Shown here piece by piece: positions 35,436-44,264 of a stretch of DNA of 51,687 nt. The notes below the pieces were generated by a model. It did not search any database. It worked only from the letters and a program-made list of their open reading frames with translations, and was not told where the DNA came from. The position numbers and the translations under genes are program-made. Location: positions 1 to 51,687 of the forward strand of contig MU657184.1 in NCBI GenBank assembly GCA_026770575.1, read 5' to 3'. This stretch comes from Pelagophyceae sp. CCMP2097 (lineage: Eukaryota > Sar > Pelagophyceae). Within the stretch, counting starts at the first letter, position 1; every line of letters begins with the position of its first letter.

Positions 35436-36548
35436 ATGCTTGCAACGCTTCGTGGCCCGTGCGGCGAGTCGCGCGCGATGCTCAAGTTCTGGCGCTGGCT
35501 GCGCAAGCTCTCCTGGCAGGGCCGGATCGCGGAAGGCGAGGCCATCCTCAAGGGGCACACCGGAGGCATCGTGAGCTGCGCCTTTTCCCCCGACGACACG
35601 CGTCTCGTGACGGCAGGCGGCGACGGCACGGCGCAGCTCTGGGACGCCAAAACAGACAAAGCGCAGACGGCGCTCGTGGGGCACTTCGGCTTCGTCTTGA
35701 CTTGCGCGTTCTCGACCAACGGCGAGCGCATCTTGACGGCGGGCGTCGACAGGACGGCGCGGCTCTGGCACGCCGAGACGGGCACGCTGCACGCGACGCT
35801 CGCAGGTTGCACCGGAGGCGCCACGGGCTGCGCGTTCTCGAGCGACGACAAGCGCGTCGTGACGGCGAACCAGGACGGGACGGTGCAGCTATGCCAGTGG
35901 GACGCCGAGACGGGCGCGCTGCAGATGACGCTCGAGGGCCACGTCGGCTGGATCCACTCCTGCGCGTTCTCGCCCGACGACAAGCGCGTCCTAGCGTCGA
36001 GCGACGACAAGACGGCGCGGCTCTGGGACGCCGAGACCGGCGCGCTGCACACGGTGCTCAAGGGGCACACCGGCGTCGTCACGGGCTGCGCGTTCTCGCC
36101 CAACGGCAAGCGCATCCTGGCGGCGAGCAGCGACAAGACCTTGCGGCTCTGGGACGCCGAGACGGGCGCGCTGCACGCAACGCTCCGGGGGCACACGGGC
36201 GGCGTCACGGGCTTTGCGTTCTCGGGCGACTGCAAGCACGTCTTGACGGCGAGTGACGACGAAACAGCGCGGTTCTGGGACGCCAACACGGGCGAGCTGC
36301 ACGCGACGCTCTCGGGCCACACCGGCGGCGTCACGAGCTGCGCGCTCTCGAGCGACGGCGAGCACGTCCTGACGACGAGCAGCGACAGAACAGCGCGGCT
36401 CTGGGACGCCGAGACGGGCGCGCTGCAGAAGAAGTTCAAGAGGCAGACCAGCTACATCTTGAACTGCGCGTTCTCGCACGACTGCAAGCATGCCGTCACG
36501 GCGAGCCTCGACAAGACGGCGCGGCTCTGGAGCGTCCGACTCCCCTAA
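35436..36548 (+). CDS. WD40-repeat protein 1
   Basis: Single exon, 370 residues from the ATG at 35436 (a second ATG at 35478 is also possible; earlier in-frame codons are non-ATG). Eight WD repeats of about 42 residues follow a short basic helix (FWRWLRKLSWQGRI). Each repeat is close to GHTGxVTxCAFSxDxKRxxTAS and ARLWDAETGAL, and the repeats are very similar even at the DNA level, so they have been homogenised recently. It probably forms a beta-propeller scaffold; partners unknown. A close relative with seven repeats lies at 44265-45134. Confidence 0.88.
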   Translation: MLATLRGPCGESRAMLKFWRWLRKLSWQGRIAEGEAILKGHTGGIVSCAFSPDDTRLVTAGGDGTAQLWDAKTDKAQTALVGHFGFVLTCAFSTNGERILTAGVDRTARLWHAETGTLHATLAGCTGGATGCAFSSDDKRVVTANQDGTVQLCQWDAETGALQMTLEGHVGWIHSCAFSPDDKRVLASSDDKTARLWDAETGALHTVLKGHTGVVTGCAFSPNGKRILAASSDKTLRLWDAETGALHATLRGHTGGVTGFAFSGDCKHVLTASDDETARFWDANTGELHATLSGHTGGVTSCALSSDGEHVLTTSSDRTARLWDAETGALQKKFKRQTSYILNCAFSHDCKHAVTASLDKTARLWSVRLP

Positions 36549-36697
36549 AGGCTTAACCTAACGTTATCGACCCGGACTCGCAGCGAGGGACCGGAGGATC
36601 CCTTTGATGCACCCCGGAGTGTACGAACGCGTCCGTCTTGGTATTCATAAAAAGAACATTGTAATTAATAAGGAGGCCCGGAGGCGCGACGATGGCG

Positions 36698-37996
36698 CTA
36701 CACGTCGTTTTCCGCGCCGAGGCTGCGCGGGGCGGACGGCTTCATCGTCTTGGCGCCGAAGAAAATGGATGGGTCGAGCCACGGGGCCTGGTTGGCCTGG
36801 TTCGACAGGCCGAGGTCCAGGAAGGGCCGCCGCGGTGGCGTCGCGAGCACGCACGTCGCCGCCGCCAGCCGCGATCCGCCGTTGTCCACCGGTGGGGCGA
36901 CGACCGTCGTCGCGTCGTACGGGCACGCGACGTCGTCGTACGAGCACGGCGCGCGCGGCGACTCGACGCGGCTCTCCTCGGGCACGTCGTCGAGCAGCGA
37001 GGCCCAGATGGGAGTCGTGATCTTCTCGGGTGCATCCGCCGGTTGCGGCGTCGCCGCAGGCTGCGCGGCGGTGGCTCCTCGCGGCTCGATCGGCGACGAT
37101 AACGGATACTGTGGCAACTCGTAATGCCCGTCAGTGGGCGTTGTCGGCTCGTCGAGCGAGTCGGCGGGCGTCGTCGGCTCGTCGAGCGAGTCGGTCGGCG
37201 TCGTCGGCTCGTCGAGCGGGTCGTCGGTCGTCGTCGGCTCGTAAAGCGGGCCGGCAGGCGTCGTCGGCTCGTAGAGCACGTCTGTGGGCGTCGTCGGCTC
37301 GTCGAGCGTGTCGGCGGGCGTCGTCGGCTCGTCGAGCGGGACGTCGGTCGTCGTCAGTTTGTATGTCGGGTCATCGGTCGTCGTCGACTCGTCGAGCGGG
37401 TCGGCGGTCGTCGTCGGCTCGTGTAGCGGGCCGGTGGGCGTCGGCGGCTCGTCGAGCGGTTCGGCGGTCGTCGTCGGCTCGTATGTCTGGTCGTCGGTCG
37501 TCTTCGGCTCGTCGAGCGCATCAGCGGTCGGTGGCGGCTCGTCGGGCGCGTCGCCTGCGTCGGCCGGCGGCGCGGCTCCCGCGTCGCGCGTGACGGCGGG
37601 TCGGAGCGCGACTTGCGAGAAGTGGACGAGGTGTGCCTGGTGGCCATTGCCGCCGTACTTGGTCCCGCGGACGACGCACCGCCCCGTGCGCCGGTCCGGG
37701 CGCGAGAGGACGACAGCGTCGGTCGTCGATCCGTCCGCGCGCGCCAAAAGGCACGGCGCACCCGGTTCGAACGCGGCCACGCGCCGGTCGGCGTCGGCGG
37801 CGCGGAGGGGCGTCGTGCACCGCGAATGGACGAGCTCGCAGCGGCCGTCGTCCTCGAAGCGGACTACGAGGCGACCCATGGCGTTGGCGCGCGTGACGCA
37901 GGTCCCGGACTTTGAGCCACCGTCCTCCCCACGGAAGATCCAGACGCGGTCACCGGCCCGAGGCCCTGGCAGGCCGCTAAAGCTCGGCATGGGCAT
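36698..37996 (-). CDS. Tudor-like N-terminus with decapeptide minisatellite repeat protein
   Basis: Intronless, 432 residues. Residues 10-65 (GDRVWIFRGEDGGSKSGTC...RLVVRFEDDGRCELVH) look like a small SH3/Tudor-type barrel, and a second similar segment (GAPCLLARADGSTTDAVVL...) follows. Then about 14 copies of a ten-residue unit close to DEPTTPADSL are encoded by a 30-bp minisatellite. The C-terminus is Pro/Ala-rich with no recognised domain. Repeat copies alternate between Asp and Tyr starts. Function unknown; a chromatin- or RNA-reader role is only a guess. Shares a 213-bp divergent promoter with the JmjC gene. Confidence 0.72.
   Translation of the reverse strand: MPMPSFSGLPGPRAGDRVWIFRGEDGGSKSGTCVTRANAMGRLVVRFEDDGRCELVHSRCTTPLRAADADRRVAAFEPGAPCLLARADGSTTDAVVLSRPDRRTGRCVVRGTKYGGNGHQAHLVHFSQVALRPAVTRDAGAAPPADAGDAPDEPPPTADALDEPKTTDDQTYEPTTTAEPLDEPPTPTGPLHEPTTTADPLDESTTTDDPTYKLTTTDVPLDEPTTPADTLDEPTTPTDVLYEPTTPAGPLYEPTTTDDPLDEPTTPTDSLDEPTTPADSLDEPTTPTDGHYELPQYPLSSPIEPRGATAAQPAATPQPADAPEKITTPIWASLLDDVPEESRVESPRAPCSYDDVACPYDATTVVAPPVDNGGSRLAAATCVLATPPRRPFLDLGLSNQANQAPWLDPSIFFGAKTMKPSAPRSLGAENDV
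37118..37540. repeat. 30-bp coding minisatellite
   Basis: About 14 units of a 30-bp sequence containing GTCGTCGGCTCGTCGAGCG (plus strand) encode the Thr/Pro/Asp/Glu decapeptides of the gene at 36698-37996. Units differ by a few substitutions and keep the frame. Confidence 0.9.
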
Positions 37997-38209
37997 GGCG
38001 GCCCGACGGTGCGACTTTTTTCACCAAACCGTCCCGTCGGGTTCGGTGTTCCGCGAAAGCGCATTTGCATTCATTCTTGGGCGATAACTCGGGCTCCCGG
38101 GCCAAGTGAAGGCGTCTGCGGTGTGGACGGTGTGGACGGGTATACGACAAGCGCGGGCGATACACGGCAGCGGCCAGGTTCCTTTGTGTCTCCTCGCAGC
38201 GATTGCATC
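37997..38209. promoter_or_regulatory. Divergent promoter region (repeat protein / JmjC)
   Basis: 213 bp between opposite start codons. Contains a short tandem GTGTGGACGGTGTGGACGG at about 38119-38137. Confidence 0.4.
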
Positions 38210-39214
38210 ATGTCGGGCCTGGTCGCCGCGTCGGCCGACGACGAGCGGGCGGACGACGCTTCCATCGAGGATGAGCTCTTCGGCGTCGGCGTCGGCGAAG
38301 CGATGCGCGAGGGCGACATCGAGTCCGAGTCGGAGGACGAGGCCGCCGCCCAGAGCTCCGCGGCGGCGTCGCGGCGGCGGCGCGTCGTCGAGCGCGTGGC
38401 TCTCGACTCCATCTCAGCAGAAGCGTTCCTGCGCGACTACTCGCGACCGAACAAGCCCGTGCTGATCATAAACGCCGACGCGGTGCTGCCCATGCACCTG
38501 GACGTGGCCTTCTTTCGAGCGCACTACGGGGAAAAGTGCATCCCGCTCGAGATCAACTCGCTCCGGGCGAAGACCAACGTGCCGCTGAAAGAGTTCCTTT
38601 CCTTCGAAAACGCCGAACTGAACAAGCTTTATCTGCGGTCCGTCCACCTCGCCGAGTGGTTCTCCGGCGCCGCCGAAGACGTCGAGCTCCCCAGCGTGCT
38701 CGGAAGCAACTTCCTCGCCTCGACCCCAGACGCGGCGTGGCCCGAATCGTGGCGCAAGTGGATAGAAGTCTTCATTTGCCATCGGGACTGCGACGGCTTC
38801 CCTTTTTTGCATCGCGACATTCTGAACACGCACGCCTACTCGATGCAGCTCCAGGGCACAAAGGAGTTTGTTTTCTTCGCGCCGAGCGACGCGCGCTTCC
38901 TCTACCCGCAGGCCGCGTCACGCGGCGGCATCTCGCAGAACCGCTCCGCCATTCCGGACTGGCGCAGCGTCGACTCAAGGGAATTCCCGCTCTTCCAATT
39001 CGCAAAGCCCATCGTCGTCCGAGTCCAACCCGGCGAGATGTTGTACATACCGTCCAACTGGTGGCACACGGCGCGCTGCGTCTCCGAAGAGCCCTCGGTC
39101 ACCTTTGGCGGGAACTTTGTCGACGAGACGGTGCGCGAGGCCTTTCTCGACGCCTTTGCAGAGAACCGCGCCATGTGCTCTCTGGCAAACGTCGGCGGCT
39201 CGCGCATGCAGTAA
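38210..39214 (+). CDS. JmjC-domain (cupin-8) 2-oxoglutarate/Fe(II) oxygenase, JMJD6-like
   Basis: Single exon, 334 residues. After an acidic N-terminus (DDERADDASIEDE, ESESEDEAA) and an RRRR patch comes a JmjC fold. It has PVLIINADAV, the Fe-binding HxD in FPFLHRDILNTHAY, MQLQGTKEFVFFAP, and the distal metal His in YIPSNWWHTARCV, with a following SVTFGGNFVDE. Such enzymes hydroxylate protein side chains or demethylate; JMJD6 hydroxylates lysines of splicing factors. The substrate here is unknown. The frame is open upstream of the chosen ATG, but the nearest in-frame codons lack an ATG. Confidence 0.87.
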   Translation: MSGLVAASADDERADDASIEDELFGVGVGEAMREGDIESESEDEAAAQSSAAASRRRRVVERVALDSISAEAFLRDYSRPNKPVLIINADAVLPMHLDVAFFRAHYGEKCIPLEINSLRAKTNVPLKEFLSFENAELNKLYLRSVHLAEWFSGAAEDVELPSVLGSNFLASTPDAAWPESWRKWIEVFICHRDCDGFPFLHRDILNTHAYSMQLQGTKEFVFFAPSDARFLYPQAASRGGISQNRSAIPDWRSVDSREFPLFQFAKPIVVRVQPGEMLYIPSNWWHTARCVSEEPSVTFGGNFVDETVREAFLDAFAENRAMCSLANVGGSRMQ

Positions 39215-39304
39215 TATGACTCTTCGTAAGTACGACGGCACCTCGTTGTCGGCGGAGTCCGCACGTCTCCTCTCTTCGAAGACCTTTGGCGGAAGCCAGT
39301 TCAG

Positions 39305-39315
39305 TAGGAATCCTA
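39305..39315. repeat. Palindrome TAGGAATCCTA
   Basis: 11-bp palindromic word also found at 15128 and in a double form at 43818-43837. Here it abuts and overlaps the left TAA target-site duplication of the TIR element. Confidence 0.5.
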
Positions 39316-39316
39316 A

Positions 39317-39376
39317 AGCCGAAAGTTAAGTATTTTTATCGGGCTAAAACCGGGCTAAAACCGGTTAAAAATGGAG
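39317..39376 (+). repeat. Left terminal inverted repeat of the element
   Basis: The first 22 bases match the right end with one mismatch; similarity continues to about 60 bp. AT-rich in contrast to the GC-rich interior. Two copies of GGGCTAAAACC follow each other within it. Confidence 0.75.
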
Positions 39377-39411
39377 TTAAGTATTTTTATCGGGCCCCAA
39401 AATAAAAACTG

Positions 39412-39470
39412 ACTCTCTCCGCGATGCTAACCGAGGCGATTTAGCATCAGCGTTTTTAACGGAGAGAGAG
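39412..39470. repeat. Nested stem-loop inside the element
   Basis: Arms CTCTCTCCG / CGGAGAGAG enclose a second stem GATGCTAA / TTAGCATC. Such subterminal hairpins are common in non-autonomous DNA transposons. Confidence 0.6.
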
Positions 39471-39563
39471 GGTTTTTAACGCGTAATGCGTTTACGCGAG
39501 GGGCGCTTGGCCAATTGGAGGGGTGCACACGGCCGACCGTCGAGGGCATAGCCTCGGCACCGC

Positions 39564-39961
39564 TCCGAGACCGAGACTGCCCGCTCCGAGACTGCCCCCC
39601 CAGCGGCATTCAAGAGGCCCGGGCGTGGTTTTAGTGTGACTGCGGCGGCGGGCTTTGAATCAGGCGAGGCACCTCGAAGGAGGCGCCTCACCACAGGGCG
39701 TCGCTGTCGTCGTGTTCTGACGCCGCCGCATCGCCTGCGCCGGGGGCGGCAGCGGCCGACTGGGCGGCGGGTGCCTCGGGAGCGGGCGCCTTTGGAGGCG
39801 CGAAAGCCGCGGCGACACTCTCGCGAGTGGGCACGGGCGCCTGGATCGCGGCCCTCAAGCCCGCCCTGGCCGCGTCCTTCTCCGGGCCCTAGCATGTTTG
39901 CGCCTGCGCCGAGGCAAGCGTCCGCAATGCGCGCGGGCGCGGCGGCAGTCTCGGTCTCGGA
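39564..39961. repeat. 18-bp inverted repeat inside the element
   Basis: TCCGAGACCGAGACTGCC (39564-39581) and its exact reverse complement (39944-39961) bracket the captured C-terminal fragment. Partial extra copies lie beside each arm. It may mark an internal rearrangement of the captured DNA. Confidence 0.65.
39688..39889 (-). pseudogene. Captured C-terminal coding fragment of an unknown gene
   Basis: After a CTAG acceptor-like site, a frame reads EKDAARAGLRAAIQAPVPTR, an Ala/Pro-rich stretch and ends SEHDDSDALW at a TGA. It has the composition of a real disordered protein tail in this genome. It may be the C-terminus of the same helicase after an internal deletion, or of another gene. Confidence 0.5.
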
Positions 39962-40029
39962 CCGTCTCCGGGCAGTCTCGGCGCCGTCACGGAAACTCTC
40001 CGGCGCCCCTCCGGCCCGTCTCCGACGCC

Positions 40030-40400
40030 GGGCCGCGCCGAGCGCCGCGACGCGTTGCAGCTGCGTGCCAAGCTCGCGGTTTGGCACGAGGATCAGCGCC
40101 CGCGGGTACCGCGACGGCTCCGCGCCGCCGTCAGCCTTCGCCGCGACGACGCGCGCCACGAGCGGCAGCAGGTACCTGGCGCCGTGGTCGGCGGCGGGGC
40201 CCTGGGCGGTGGCGGCGTTCCCGCGACGCACGCGAGCGTCTTACCCGAGCCCGTATCGGCGCCGATGACGGCGTCGCCGCCGGAGAGCACCGTCGCGACG
40301 GCGGCGCACTGGAGCGGGTTGGGCGTCGGCCAGCGCTTCGCGGCGGCGTCTGCGACGTCGCCGCTGAGGCCCAGCGAGCCCCAGGTGTGCTCCCCCGACA
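40030..40400 (-). pseudogene. DEAD-box RNA helicase N-terminal fragment inside the element
   Basis: Two exons with an intact 56-bp intron (40231-40176, GTGCGT...CCAG). They read LGLSGDVADAAAKRWPTPNP, a Q motif, then GADTGSGKTLAYLLPLVARV (Walker A, motif I), and after an Ala/Gly linker ALILVPNRELGTQL (motif Ia). The DEAD box and the whole second RecA domain are missing; the frame then runs into unrelated sequence. Retention of the intron shows DNA-level capture, not retrocopying. Confidence 0.75.
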
Positions 40401-40602
40401 GCGCACAGTCGAGAGGCGCGCGCGGCCGACGACGCGGCGCGACGCCGTACGGAGCGCCACGGACACGGAGAGCATCGCGAGCACGCGCATCCAGGCCTCT
40501 CGGACCCACTCCCGCTCCGCCGCACAGCTGCACTGCCTGCAGGTCTTTCGGAAAGCATGCAAGATCAAGCGTTTAGAGTTCTCAAATACTTAACTTTCGA
40601 CC

Positions 40603-40662
40603 AAAAGCATTTTTAACCGGCTAAAAAGTTTTTATCCGGTTAAAAATACTTAACTTTCAGCT
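40603..40662 (-). repeat. Right terminal inverted repeat of the element
   Basis: Reverse complement of the left end, with a perfect 18-bp core at 40641-40658 and a second AAATACTTAACTTTC copy at about 40583-40597. Confidence 0.75.
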
Positions 40663-40673
40663 TAAGACGGGAG

Positions 40674-41608
40674 TCAGCGCTTTTTAAAGTTCATACCAAA
40701 GGAAAACTTGACGGGTGGGCTCGGGGCCGCTTCCGGCGACGGCGGTGCATTGGGAAACCCAAACGCCGCAAACGCCGCGGGCCTCGGCGCCGCTGGCCTG
40801 GGACCGCCCGCGAGCGAGAAGCCGATGCCCTTTGAAGCGGCCGCGAGCGAGAAGCCGGCGCCCGGTGGAGCGGCCGCCGATGGGGCCGGCGGCGGCGCCT
40901 CTGAAGGTGCCTCGGGCAGCGGGCCTTTCGCCGCGTCGATGCGCCGCTGCAGCTCCTTCTCCTCGCGGAGCAGCTCCTTGCGGCGTTTGCCCTCGATTGC
41001 CTGCGTATGAAACGTCGACAAATGGAACGTGTCTCTTTGGCGGCCACTCACTCTGTCGCCGCCCGCGCGGGCCTTTTCCGTCTCCTTCATCTCGGCGAAG
41101 CGCTTGCGGTGGTGGTGGTCGTAAGACGAAAGGTGCGCGGCAAACTCCGAGACGGTGCGGTACTGTTTACTGCAACAGCCGCAGTAGAACTCGGCGTTCT
41201 GGCGCTGCAGCGCCTGCTCCAGCGTCTCGTCGCGCTGCGCCGTCTCCTCGCGCACGCGCTTCCGCGCCGCTGTCTCCTCGACCTGTGCTGTCTTATTACC
41301 AAGAGTGAGGCTTCCATCAAGCCTCTGGAGGCATCGCACCTCGCCAGCGTGTTTGGGGCGTTTGGTCGCGTTGTCCAGCGCATCAGTGTCCTGCTCCTTC
41401 TTGCCCACGCCCAAGCGGCCCTCCGCTTCGTTAATCGTCGCGGAAATGGGCACCGCGATGCCAGACGCCTGGACGGCAAGCGTGCCGCGCAACACGTCCG
41501 GGGGTATCAAAGACGCACCTTCTTCCCGAGGCCCTCGCCCTGCTTCCATCCCATCTTCGCAAGCATTTTGTACCCCTCGTTCGACGAATCCAGCGGCGCA
41601 TCGCCCAT
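40674..41608 (-). CDS. G-patch and C2H2 zinc-finger protein, GPATCH8/ZNF804-like
   Basis: Exons 41608-41519, 41468-41340, 41282-41052 and 41000-40674 (introns 50, 57 and 51 bp) give 258 residues. The N-terminus is a G-patch: GYKMLAKMGWKQGEGLGKK, then PISATINEAEGRLG. A C2H2 finger follows, FYCGCCSKQYRTVSEFAAHL with SYDHHHRKRF, the arrangement seen in GPATCH8 and related RNA-processing proteins. A basic coiled-coil (RRKELLREEKELQRR) leads to a tail with repeats of GFSLAAASKG/GFSLAGG type and FG-like residues. G-patch proteins activate DEAH helicases in splicing. The 3' end lies within 12 bp of the TIR element, which must supply its 3' UTR. Confidence 0.85.
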
Positions 41609-41951
41609 TTCGAGTGGGGACGACCCAGCGCCGAAAGGGCGCCGGAATACGGGCGGGTCACTGCCGCGAGACGGCCTCCGATGACTCCAGTCGCACTGCC
41701 CTAGGTATGGATGGTAAAAGTAAGTTTCGTATGAATAATTATCAGTAACTTACTGGGTAAGTCATGATAAATTACTTTTTGAGCCAGAGTAATTTACTTT
41801 AGTCGCCAAAAAAGAAGCACATAATCTAGATGTAATTATCATCACGACGGCGAGCCCACCGCGGGCCATGAACCTCTGGGGCCCAGGACCGCCGCGACGC
41901 GCTCGCATCCAAAGGTCCGGGGCGCCGAAAGGGCCGTGGCCGCGGCTCGGC
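41609..41951. other. AT-rich intergenic stretch
   Basis: No gene. About 41700-41830 is unusually AT-rich and repeats short words (AGTAACTTACT, AATTTACTTT, AAATTACTTTT), giving weak inverted repeats. It may be the remains of another small element. Confidence 0.5.
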
Positions 41952-43624
41952 CTAGAAGGCTTGCGCGGCGCTGAGTTGCGCGGCGGTGGTCTGCGCGGCG
42001 CTCTTCCGCCGCGCCTTGCGCGCGGCGCGGCGGCGCACGCTCGCTGCATCGACGGCCTCGTCGAGCGCCCATGTTGCGGGTGCGACCGAGGCGCCGTTTG
42101 CGCCGACGCGCAGCACCGAGCTGTTCCGGACGACGTTCGACCTGCCGGAGAAGCCGCGCTTGACGTCCCAGGCGTTGGGGAACGGCGCCTCGCCGTCGCC
42201 GCGGCGCAGGTAGTCGGCCAGTGGCCGCTTGTACTCGGAGTTCTTGACGTCGCGCGAGAGCGAGAGGTACTCCTGGACCACGTCAACGTCCAGGAACGGG
42301 TAGCGCGTCTCGATGCCGTGCGCGCCCCCCGTGAGCTCCTCCTTCATGAGGTACGCGCGCTGCGTGCCGTAGTAAAAGTTGCACCACGGGAAGATTGTCC
42401 CGAGGTCCTCGGGCCAGACGCCGCGGAAGCACGACGACGGCGCAATCGGGCGGCCTTGCATGGCGTAGTCGGAGATGGTCTCGTCGGCGCCCGACCCGGA
42501 GAGGTAGATGAGCCCGCCGCGCTTGCGCACGCGCGCGAGGATGCACGAGAGGCCGACGGCCGCGGCGGACTCGTAGACGTGTTCGACGGTCACGCCCTTG
42601 CCGCGCTCGAGGCCGGCGTCGCGGTGGTGGTACGCGTACGGCTCGGCGTGCGCGCGCAGCCACGCCGCCTCGCGCTCGACGGTGGCGTCGTCGAGCTGGA
42701 GCAGCTCGGCGTCGCACCGCGCGTCCGCGGCGCTGCAGAGCTGCGCGCGCTGCCAGACCACGTCAGTGACCTCGCGGCCGCGGATCGACAGCGCGAAGAA
42801 CGGGGCGCGCTGCTCCAGCAGCGCGAGCATGAGCGCGCCCGAGTCGTAGCCCGAGCTCAGGCCGATGAACCACGCGTGCCGCGTGTTCGCCGTCCGCATG
42901 CGCACGGCGCGGCGGAACGCCGCCGTCCAGTCGCGCGTGTGGTTCTTGTGCTGACGGAGGTCCCACGTGTGCACCGGTATTGTGGCGCGCACCGCGAAGC
43001 CGCGGGCCATGTCGAAAACTAAGCATGTGTTCGGCTCGGCCATGCGGCGCGATTCCGCGGGCGCGCCGAGCCCCGCCAGCACCGACTCGTACGACGCGAC
43101 GGCGAACCTGGCCTCGCCGCCGTCTTCCCAGCGCGCGGTCCAGAGCGGCTTTGTGCCAAAGGCGTCTGTTGAAACGACGACGACGGAGCGCTCAAAGTCG
43201 ACGACGACGAATGCGAATTCGCCGCGGAGCTTCGAGGCAAAGTCGCCCCCCCACTTGTCGTACGCGGGCAAGAGCGAGGCGCCGTCGCTCGCCCAGGCGT
43301 CGCGCGACCCGGCGAGTTCGTGCGCCAGGTCGCGGAAGTTGTACACCTCGCCGTTGAACAGGGCCACTCGCTTGCCGCCGCGGTCCAAAAACGGCTGGAG
43401 CGTTACGGCGCCGGTCATCGCCAGCAGGTTGTGCACAAACGTCCAGCCGCGCAGCACGCGCACATTCGTCGCGTCTGGGCCGCGCAGCTTCGAAAAAGCG
43501 TTGGCCGCCGCCAGCGTCGCGTTGCCGCGTTTCGCCGCCACGTCAAAGTTCGCCACGATAAAGGAGCACGCGCGGAGAGGGGCCACGCGCAGCAGCAGGA
43601 GCAACAAGCCCGCGCGGCGAAGCA
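41952..43624 (-). CDS. Signal-peptide-bearing asparagine synthetase (glutamine-hydrolysing)-like protein
   Basis: Intronless, 557 residues. It begins MLRRAGLLLLLLRVAPLRAC, a classic signal peptide whose predicted cleavage after Ala would leave an N-terminal Cys (CSFIVANFD). A glutaminase domain follows (KLRGPDATN, LFNGEVYNFRDL, LRGEFAFVVVDF, DAFGTKPLW), then the synthetase domain with the ATP pyrophosphatase loop LSSGYDSGAL and SGSGADETISDY, RYPFLDVDVV and KRGFSGR. In class-II amidotransferases the nucleophile is a Cys at the mature N-terminus, normally made by removing Met. The tail is Ala/Arg-rich. It is probably in the secretory pathway or plastid; it may modify a different substrate than aspartate. 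Confidence 0.85.
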
Positions 43625-44264
43625 TCGCGCAGCCTCCAGTGCCAGCCTGGCAGTGGCAGTGCCAATTGGCAGTCCACGGGAGCAGCTGCGCAGGTGGCCC
43701 CCGAGTATACACATGGCGGCGTTTGCGCGAAGCATCCCGGCGGCGAGGAGCGCCCTTCCATGCACGTGCCGCCGGGAAGTCGGGGAAGCTCCGGAGCGCT
43801 CTCAGAGAGTTCGAGAGTAGGAATCCTAGGATTCCTAGATGTTCCAACGAGCAAGAACATGGCTCTCTCTCTCGCGTGTTCGTTCTTCAGAGATTCTAGA
43901 GAGAACAAGGGGGGTAGCTTACCCTGTCGTGGGGGCAATAGGCACATCCACAAGAGCTTCTAAGAGCTCGGACTCGGACTCGGAGGCAATTCGGAGGCGT
44001 TGACTTCTTTGGACTTTACGTGCTTTCGAGAGGCCTCGGGCGCGCCGCCCGCGTCCGCCCGGAGCGCACCCCGGCCGCCACGAGGGCCTCGCGGCGCGCG
44101 CGCGGCGCCGCGCGCGCACGCTTGGTGTTTGAGCAGCGCGACCTCCTCGCGCTCATTCTGCGGTTGGCGGCGTCGCCGAACGCGCTCTTCGTGACGAAGC
44201 GAGTCGCTCGAGATTCGCGGGCCGTGGTACCGACTTGCGCAGACTCATCTGAAAGGACCGGATT
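43625..44264. promoter_or_regulatory. Divergent intergenic region with palindrome
   Basis: Holds the promoter of the synthetase-like gene and the upstream part of WD40 gene 2. A perfect 20-bp palindrome is at 43818-43837. A frame at about 44125-44262 reads FEQRDLLALILRLAASPNAL, similar to an F-box start, and may be the first exon of WD40 gene 2. Confidence 0.5.
43818..43837. repeat. Perfect 20-bp palindrome (two overlapping TAGGAATCCTA)
   Basis: TAGGAATCCTAGGATTCCTA is self-complementary and contains two overlapping copies of the 11-bp palindrome seen at 15128 and 39305. Located 194 bp upstream of the synthetase-like start codon. Confidence 0.65.

Larger units (their letters stand above)
39317..40662. 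mobile_element. 1.35-kb terminal-inverted-repeat element carrying gene fragments (Pack-type)
   Basis: The ends are inverted repeats: AGCCGAAAGTTAAGTATTTT at 39317 and, on the other strand from 40662, AGCTGAAAGTTAAGTATTTT. The match continues with interruptions to about 60 bp (CCGGTTAAAAATG). Both ends hold a second subterminal copy of TTAAGTATTT. The flanks are TAA at 39314-39316 and 40663-40665, a 3-bp duplication of the TTA/TAA type used by PIF/Harbinger elements. No transposase frame is present. The inside is GC-rich and contains parts of a DEAD-box helicase and another C-terminal coding fragment, so it is a non-autonomous element that captured host gene sequence. It ends 11 bp from the stop codon of the G-patch gene. 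Confidence 0.75.
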
